From assembly GCF_001939735.1 (NCBI RefSeq), contig NZ_MJIL01000071.1:1-43864 (forward strand): a stretch of DNA of 43,864 nt, read 5' to 3'. Position numbers and translations under genes: made by a program. The DNA is from Photobacterium proteolyticum. Its GTDB lineage: Bacteria; Pseudomonadota; Gammaproteobacteria; Enterobacterales; Vibrionaceae. The notes below the pieces were generated by a model. It ran no database searches, was not told the DNA's origin, and saw only the letters and a list, made by a program, of their open reading frames with translations. Shown in pieces: positions 38,824 through 43,864 of this stretch (position 1 is the stretch's first letter; every line of letters starts with the position of its first letter).

Positions 38824-40167
38824 CTAGGGCGCGGAATTATCAACATTCAGTACCAGGCCACCGGCAAAGTCATCTGTGGCCACCACCGAGTAGACACCAC
38901 CATCTTCGACCATAGCCATGGCTTCGACAGCCGGAGTGAAGGTATCATCGCTGGCTAGGATCACAGCCAGGAAATAAGTACCGGCAGGCACGTTTAATGT
39001 GGCGGTGCCCTTGAAATCAACCCCTTTGAGGACAGCCGTTGTCTCATCAAACACACCATCTGCCGAGGCATGAATATCAACCAGGCCTAAATCACCGGCC
39101 GTCGGGCTGGCATGTACCACTCGCAGTTTGCTATACAGCGCGACAGAACGCAGATCTTCTGGAATAACCAATGGTTCGATAGTTGAATCAGTAATACTGT
39201 TCAGTTTACCGACGGCATAAATACTGGTTGTGGTACCTGCTTCAAAGCTGGTGTCCGGCGCTTCGATAACAACCAAACTGTTATCAATGGATGCAGCCAC
39301 ACTCAGATCGTAAGTATCAGGTGCAAGATCCAGACTCCGGAACTCCCTGAAAGCAATCAGAGTAAGACCGTCAACCGGCTCATCAGAAGCCAGTACATCG
39401 ACCTCAGGCGCATCATCAACAGCATGTACTACTCTCACGGCTGCTTTCTCTTCTTTATTTCGCAACACTAATACACCCTGTCCGTCAGCGACCAAAAGAT
39501 TTACTGGCGAAACTGCTCCACCGTCCACATTCGGGACTGCCGTGATCATCAAGTCACTGCCCCCCACCAGCTCAAGATCGCCACTGTCGAAAACAACATC
39601 TTTCTCGCCAGCCAGGGTAACCCGGATTCGATAGGTCTTGGCTTCGACTGTGACAGGCAACGCCATATCATCAACCTTAAACTCCAACCCGCCAACAGCA
39701 GGTTGCGCACCTTCAATACTCTCTTCAGTCGTCAGATAGATATCTACGCCTGGTACATCGGGGTGTGCATGCAACACATCGATACGGACTTCACCAGCCC
39801 CCGGCCCGATGCTCTCACGACTTAGCACAACAGCTTCAATAGCGGCGGCATTGTTGAGCGCAACAATGTCGTATTGCATGTCAGGCGCAAAGTCCAGATT
39901 GGCCCCAATCACCTCGACTTTCTCATCGCCGGGAAGCAATGCTTCTACCCCGACGTTGTAAGTTCCTTCCTCAAGATTCAAAAATCCACTTGCTGCCTGA
40001 TAATCCACTTCTTCCAGCCCGCCAACCATTTTGCCGTTTAGCGTGATTGCAACCAGTGGTGCATCGCTACTGGCGTGAGTCACGCGTAACTGGGGCTCAT
40101 CGTCAAGCAAACAACCCGATAATAAAAATGCCGAACCTAACACTAACGCTAACGAATTGGCTTTCAT
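38824..40167 (-). CDS. DUF4397 lipoprotein
   Basis: 447 residues. Lipoprotein signal with lipobox LLSGC (C19). Three or four DUF4397-like modules, each opening with a strand of the kind LRVTHASSDAP (about 27), IDVLHAHPDVPGVDIYL (about 128), VRVVHAVDDAPEVDVL (about 243) and LRVVHASPTAGDLGLVDIH (about 348). The modules are beta-sandwich domains found in secreted and surface proteins of unknown role. The residue after C19 is Leu rather than Asp, consistent with outer-membrane sorting by Lol. Divergent from the LON-domain/ECF sigma group. Confidence 0.88.
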   Translation of the reverse strand: MKANSLALVLGSAFLLSGCLLDDEPQLRVTHASSDAPLVAITLNGKMVGGLEEVDYQAASGFLNLEEGTYNVGVEALLPGDEKVEVIGANLDFAPDMQYDIVALNNAAAIEAVVLSRESIGPGAGEVRIDVLHAHPDVPGVDIYLTTEESIEGAQPAVGGLEFKVDDMALPVTVEAKTYRIRVTLAGEKDVVFDSGDLELVGGSDLMITAVPNVDGGAVSPVNLLVADGQGVLVLRNKEEKAAVRVVHAVDDAPEVDVLASDEPVDGLTLIAFREFRSLDLAPDTYDLSVAASIDNSLVVIEAPDTSFEAGTTTSIYAVGKLNSITDSTIEPLVIPEDLRSVALYSKLRVVHASPTAGDLGLVDIHASADGVFDETTAVLKGVDFKGTATLNVPAGTYFLAVILASDDTFTPAVEAMAMVEDGGVYSVVATDDFAGGLVLNVDNSAP

Positions 40168-40356
40168 TCGAATACCCTCTTCCTGTTCATTGTTGGTCGG
40201 AAATAGTTACGAACAAGGCCATACATTCGATCATAAAATCCAGACAAAATTCTGCTTTAAGAGGCTAGGTTAATCATTTCAAAGTGTTTTTTATTACAGT
40301 CATCTATTTGCTCAATTGCTGCGTAATGAATAAAAAAAGACTATTCGGAGATGCCC

Positions 40357-40962
40357 GTGCCGCAAGAACTGTTTGTTTCACGTACCCTGCCTGTACTAGC
40401 GACCACTGAACATTTACTGCCTCAACAGAAGCATCAAATCAGAGGCCGCGGAATGCTTTTTAGTCACACCATTCTCGAAGCAATACGTTCAGAAGGAATG
40501 TGGATTGTCATGCAAGGTAGCGATGGTGAGACAGCCAACAAGACAGGAGATATCGTAACGTTTGCCACCATTGAGAATGTTGACTGGCTTTCTGAGGATC
40601 AGGTTATAGTCGAGCTTGAGCTTAGTCTCTGGGGAAGAGTCGATACTGAGCAGCATCACAGATCCGATCGTCTTCTTAAGGCCAGGTTTTTTCCTCTATG
40701 GCATTCCGATATCAAGGCAAGCGAAAGCGACCGGGTTGTCACCCAGCTTCAGCAGTGGCAGGCAGAATATGCCTGCCACCAGCCGCTTAACGATATCGGG
40801 TATGAGTTTAATGCTGATCCATGCTGGCTTTGCTGGCGATGGCTGGAGCTGCTTCCATTACCTGTACAGACTAAACAACGCCTACTAAAACAACCTGAAC
40901 CAACCCTCTGCCTCCGCTATCTCAAAAAAATGATCCGCCAGAGTGATCGATATACCAGATAG
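40357..40962 (+). CDS. LON substrate-binding-domain-like protein
   Basis: 201 residues from the GTG at 40357, which has GGAG six bases upstream; the ATG at 40351 abuts the same GGAG. The N-terminal half resembles the Lon N-domain (RTLPVLA..HLLP, IVMQGSD, GDIVTFATIENVDWL, VIVELELSLWGRV), and the C-terminal helix bundle fits stand-alone LON proteins (WRWLELLPLPVQTKQRLLKQP, LRYLKKMI). It has no ATPase or protease domain. Such proteins are thought to bind unfolded substrates or act as adaptors, but the role is not established. It precedes the ECF sigma gene by about 90 bases and may be co-transcribed. Confidence 0.7.
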   Translation: MPQELFVSRTLPVLATTEHLLPQQKHQIRGRGMLFSHTILEAIRSEGMWIVMQGSDGETANKTGDIVTFATIENVDWLSEDQVIVELELSLWGRVDTEQHHRSDRLLKARFFPLWHSDIKASESDRVVTQLQQWQAEYACHQPLNDIGYEFNADPCWLCWRWLELLPLPVQTKQRLLKQPEPTLCLRYLKKMIRQSDRYTR

Positions 40963-40979
40963 TTGCGTTAAACAGGTAT

Positions 40980-41010
40980 TGATCCCATGCTTGCAGTAGA
41001 ACGATGATAA
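40980..41010 (+). promoter_or_regulatory. Candidate ECF promoter of the sigma/ChrR pair
   Basis: TGATCC at 40980-40985, the -35 word known for RpoE/ChrR-type ECF sigma factors, with a -10-like TGATAA (41005-41010) 19 bases later. If functional, transcription starts near 41017 and translation must start at ATG 41052. A second TGATCC lies at 40931-40936. Confidence 0.4.
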
Positions 41011-41051
41011 AAATCAGTCGAAATACTCACTCCGAGAAGATCAAGGAGCCC

Positions 41052-41621
41052 ATGCTCAACGAAGAACAACCCACTATCGATGTGGCCTCGTTACTGTTTA
41101 ATATTGCTCATTCTCGATGTAAGCAGAGCTATGAAAAACTATTCGTCCTGCTGGCACCCAAACTACTCAACTTTTCGCGCAAACAGTTGAGAGATGACGC
41201 AATGGCAATGGAAGTTGTCCAGGAAACGATGTTAAAGATCTGGTTAAAGGCCCACCTGTACGATGCGTCTAAAGGTGCAGCTTTAACGTGGATCTATTCT
41301 GTCGCTCGAAATGTGAAATTCGATCTTCTTCGCAAATCCAAACATCAAAATGATTGGGTTCAGGGGGACGATCTGTGGCCGACACTTAGCGAAGACGTCG
41401 ATCCGGAGCGTCTTCCAAAAGAGTTTCATGCCATCGTCCATCGCGAGTTAAAAGAGCTTGTTGATACTTTGCCGCCAGCCCAAGCCGAAGTTGTCCGGCT
41501 TATCTGCTTGCAGGGGGCGTCCCACCAGGATGTGGCTGACGCATTAGGTGTGCCGTTGGGCACAGTAAAAAGTCGGCTTCGGTTAGCCCTGCAGAAAATG
41601 AAGGAGGCTTTGGATGAGTAA
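41052..41621 (+). CDS. ECF sigma factor, RpoE/ChrR type
   Basis: 189 residues from ATG 41052 (AAGGAG three bases upstream). ATG 41004 would add 16 residues but falls in the candidate promoter. Region 2 (YEKLFVLLAPKLLNFSRKQLRDDAMAMEVVQETMLKIW, then GAALTWIYSVARNVKFDLLRK) and region 4 (LPPAQAEVVRLICLQGASHQDVADALGVPLGTVKSRLRLAL) are complete. Its partner ChrR overlaps by 8 bases (ATGAGTAA), so the pair is translationally coupled. By family knowledge, this switch responds to singlet oxygen/light stress and drives photolyase and other repair genes; none of those is in the window. Confidence 0.92.
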   Translation: MLNEEQPTIDVASLLFNIAHSRCKQSYEKLFVLLAPKLLNFSRKQLRDDAMAMEVVQETMLKIWLKAHLYDASKGAALTWIYSVARNVKFDLLRKSKHQNDWVQGDDLWPTLSEDVDPERLPKEFHAIVHRELKELVDTLPPAQAEVVRLICLQGASHQDVADALGVPLGTVKSRLRLALQKMKEALDE

Positions 41622-42300
41622 TATCCACTTTCACCCTACTAATGACATACTGGCATGCTATTCGACGGGTGAGCTAGACCCGGCTTCAAGTATCATGTTA
41701 AGTGCCCATCTGGAATTATGCAGCCATTGCCGGGCCCGAGTTACCGAGTTAGAAAATAACCAAGCTCAGGACTTGGCACTGGTGTCATCAGAAACCCCGT
41801 CTGAAGCACAATCAAAAGAGCTCAATGAGCTGCTTGACAATATTCTGAGCCATGATGAGATTCCTCAGGATGACGTCGTTGCCGTCACCAATGCACACAT
41901 TGAGATCAACAATAAACAGTTCCGGCTTCCCCGGGCGCTTCAACGTCATGAGGATCATATCGGGCCATGGAGCCGCTTGCCCGGAAACATCAAACGTGCC
42001 AATGTCACCACCGGCGGCCACAGCAAAATGAACTTCATCTACATGGACTGCAATAGCTCGCTACCGCAGCACACCCACCAGGGGCAAGAGATTACGCTCG
42101 TGCTTGCTGGTGAGTTTATGGATGAACATGCCACCTACAAGCCCGGTGATTTTATTGTCCAGACCTCGGCACATCACCATGCCCCCAAAACCCGGGCGGA
42201 TCAGGATTGCCTGTGTCTGACACTGCTCGATGCTCCATTGCACTTCACCAATGGACTTGCCACCTTGCTGAACCCGTTTAGCCAACTGTTTTTCCGCTAA
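41614..42300 (+). CDS. chrR: ChrR-type zinc anti-sigma factor
   Basis: 228 residues. The N-terminal anti-sigma zinc site has the ChrR spacing: H7, H32, C36 and C39 (HLELCSHC). A linker leads to a C-terminal cupin with the second metal set H153, H155 (PQHTHQGQE), E159 and H189. Residue spacings match those known for Rhodobacter ChrR (H6-H31-C35-C38 and H141-H143-E147-H177). It binds and inhibits the upstream sigma factor; the cupin half is needed for release under singlet oxygen. Metal ligands are complete, so both sensing halves should work. Confidence 0.92.
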   Translation: MSNIHFHPTNDILACYSTGELDPASSIMLSAHLELCSHCRARVTELENNQAQDLALVSSETPSEAQSKELNELLDNILSHDEIPQDDVVAVTNAHIEINNKQFRLPRALQRHEDHIGPWSRLPGNIKRANVTTGGHSKMNFIYMDCNSSLPQHTHQGQEITLVLAGEFMDEHATYKPGDFIVQTSAHHHAPKTRADQDCLCLTLLDAPLHFTNGLATLLNPFSQLFFR

Positions 42301-42339
42301 GTAAAACCTACCTACTCTTATACGGCCCATTTCGCCGAC

Positions 42340-42377
42340 CTCCAATTACCAGCTCACTATACAACTGGTAATTGGAG
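42340..42377. repeat. Inverted repeat, 13-bp perfect arms
   Basis: CTCCAATTACCAG (42340-42352) / CTGGTAATTGGAG (42365-42377) with a 12-base spacer, 39 bases after chrR. There is no T-run, so it is a weak terminator, an RNA-stabilising hairpin or a protein-binding site. Confidence 0.75.
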
Positions 42378-42514
42378 ATGACATCATTAAGGCTGATTAG
42401 AACTTAGTCAATTAGGTTTTTTACTCTAAACCTCTCCCATACACTGGATTTTGCATTCCTTCGGGATGTTAGTACCGAACAATTACGCGAAGCTAGCGTC
42501 CGCTATTGGTACAA

Positions 42515-42558
42515 AAGGCCTCTTCCCTCCATCACTAACCAACCATTGAAGAGGCCTT
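42515..42558. repeat. Inverted repeat, 11-bp perfect arms
   Basis: AAGGCCTCTTC (42515-42525) / GAAGAGGCCTT (42548-42558) with a 22-base spacer; CTTCT follows. It may be a terminator-like hairpin in the leader of the downstream gene. Confidence 0.65.
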
Positions 42559-42676
42559 CTTCTACCAATCCCAGGTCAAACTCTGTTCCAAAACTGCTAC
42601 CCAAGCTGCTGCCAACAGCTATCAAGCCATGTACACTCGGGGTTATTGTTATAAAACAGCAGTATAAGGATAAAAC

Positions 42677-43840
42677 ATGCTCCGAATTGAAAGTAAAGAG
42701 CGACCGCACTGGCGGGCGCTTGCCAAAGAATATGGCTTCGGCTTTCATAGCATGTACGATCAACCCTATTGGGATGAAACCGCCTACTACCAGTTTACGC
42801 TCGAGCAGATCGAGCGGGATCTGGAAGATCCCACCGAGGAAATTCACCAGATGTGTCTCGAAATCGTCGATACCGTTATCCGCGACGAATATTGGCTGCG
42901 GCGATTTCAAATTCCCGAGTCGATGTGGCAGAACGTCCACGATTCCTGGCAACGAAAAGAGCCCTCGCTCTACTCCCGGCTTGATTTTGCCTACGACGGC
43001 AAGGGACACGCCAAGCTTTATGAAAACAATGCCGATACGCCCACCTCTCTCTACGAAACCGGCTTTTGGCAATGGTTGTGGTTGGAAGATCTGGTCAAAA
43101 ACGGCTCGATAAGACGAGATGCTGATCAGTTCAACCTGCTGCAGGAGCTGTTGATGGGGCGCTTTCAGGAACTGGCCAGCCACCAGCCGGGCCAGACCCT
43201 GCATTTTTCCTGCTGCAAAGATACCGAAGAAGACCGCGGCACCGTGCAATACATGGAAGACTGTGCCAAAGAAGCCGGACTCTCGACAGCCTTTGTCCAT
43301 GTTGAAGATATTGGCCTGAACGGCAAGGGCGAATTTACCGATCTGAAAGATAGACCGATTCGCTGGATGTTCAAGCTCTACCCGTGGGAGTTTATGTTTC
43401 GCGAGGAATACGGCAACAAACTGGCGGGGGCCAACGTCAACTGGCTGGAGCCGATGTGGAAGTCAATCCTGAGCAACAAGGCGTTGCTGCCGATGCTGTG
43501 GCAAAAGTTTGAAGGTCACCCCAACCTGCTGCCCGCCTATTTTCCCGATGATCGAAAGCTCGGCAACCTGCAAGATTATGTCATCAAGCCAATTTTTGCC
43601 CGAGAAGGAGCCAACATTGAAATCGTCCAGGCAGGCCGGCAGACTCTGCGAACCGAAGGCCCCTACGGCGATGAAGGCGTGATCTACCAGGCCTATCACC
43701 CGCTGCCAAAGTTTGGCGACTATTACACCCTGATTGGCAGCTGGCTGGTTGATGACAAAGCGGGTGGGATCTCAATCCGTGAAGATACCTCCCGGGTTAC
43801 CCAGGACATGTCACGATATCTGCCGCATATAATTTTGTAA
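42677..43840 (+). CDS. Glutathionylspermidine-synthase-like ATP-grasp enzyme (YgiC/YjfC family)
   Basis: 387 residues, the length of E. coli YgiC/YjfC, and similar along its whole length. Signatures: EIHQMCLEIVD, YDGKGHAKLYENNADTPTSLYE, CCKDTEEDRGTVQYMEDC, FKLYPWEFMFREE, WKSILSNKALLPMLW, HPNLLPAYF, VIKPIFAREGAN and a C-terminal DMSRYLPHIIL. The ATP-grasp domain corresponds to the synthetase half of GspSA, without the amidase half. The E. coli homologues do not clearly make glutathionylspermidine, so the true acceptor is uncertain. The usual DUF1190/YgiB partner is not upstream and may follow beyond the window, whose end lies 24 bases after the stop. Confidence 0.92.
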   Translation: MLRIESKERPHWRALAKEYGFGFHSMYDQPYWDETAYYQFTLEQIERDLEDPTEEIHQMCLEIVDTVIRDEYWLRRFQIPESMWQNVHDSWQRKEPSLYSRLDFAYDGKGHAKLYENNADTPTSLYETGFWQWLWLEDLVKNGSIRRDADQFNLLQELLMGRFQELASHQPGQTLHFSCCKDTEEDRGTVQYMEDCAKEAGLSTAFVHVEDIGLNGKGEFTDLKDRPIRWMFKLYPWEFMFREEYGNKLAGANVNWLEPMWKSILSNKALLPMLWQKFEGHPNLLPAYFPDDRKLGNLQDYVIKPIFAREGANIEIVQAGRQTLRTEGPYGDEGVIYQAYHPLPKFGDYYTLIGSWLVDDKAGGISIREDTSRVTQDMSRYLPHIIL

Positions 43841-43864
43841 CAGTTCTCGGTAGCTCGTCTCAAT

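Larger units (their letters stand above)
42301..42676. other. Gap with two inverted repeats
   Basis: 376 bases without a supported gene between chrR and the GSP-synthase-like gene. It carries two strong inverted repeats listed separately. A long minus-strand frame (42503-43300) that enters the gap is the antisense shadow of the downstream gene. Confidence 0.55.

Noticed and set aside
42503..43300. 265-codon minus-strand frame opposite the GSP-synthase-like gene
   Set aside because: It is the antisense of a clearly recognised gene and has no family resemblance of its own.

Overview
The window looks like a Vibrionaceae-type gammaproteobacterial chromosome segment (Photobacterium/Vibrio/Grimontia relatives). 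The evidence is protein resemblance: a YebC-family protein of the YeeN kind, a LamB/ScrY-type porin, two large chemoreceptors, an AAA_32-Lon protease, a Dcu carrier, an ECF sigma/ChrR pair and a YgiC/YjfC-type ATP-grasp enzyme. The species cannot be fixed from the sequence alone. No rRNA, tRNA, CRISPR array, insertion sequence or prophage was seen.

Left part (1-8.5 kb, almost all on the minus strand): the 5' part of a giant secreted Ig-like repeat protein runs off the left edge. Upstream of it is a tight five-gene operon, in transcription order: an aspartyl/asparaginyl beta-hydroxylase fused to a methyltransferase, a Tat-exported beta-propeller, a second related methyltransferase, a formyltransferase, and a small phage-tail-collar-domain protein. 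This is the best candidate for an undescribed system. It has the composition of a tailoring pathway (hydroxylation, methylation, formylation), and the collar protein is a possible substrate or product carrier.

Middle (8.8-20.9 kb): a YeeN-type protein; a sugar module made of a ScrY/LamB-like porin, a chemoreceptor and a LacI-family repressor, tied together by three near-identical 14-bp operators; a Lon-family protease and an unknown protein that share an unusual promoter resembling RpoS promoters; a TrmH-family RNA methyltransferase; and a DcuA/DcuB-type C4-dicarboxylate carrier.

Accessory stretch (21-29.8 kb): an AT-rich divergent pair, guanine deaminase and a cytochrome P450, probably acquired; a GFA-fold protein; a DUF3303 protein; an EAL phosphodiesterase with a dead GGDEF domain; a metallo-beta-lactamase-fold hydrolase broken by one in-frame amber codon; and its divergent TetR regulator with two 26-bp palindromic operators.

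Right part (30-43.8 kb): a second chemoreceptor; an RND efflux pump and adaptor transcribed divergently from a two-component system, with repeated boxes in the shared promoter; a DUF4397 lipoprotein; a LON-substrate-domain protein; an ECF sigma factor with its ChrR anti-sigma (a singlet-oxygen type switch); and a glutathionylspermidine-synthase-like enzyme. Most transcription units end in clear Rho-independent terminators.
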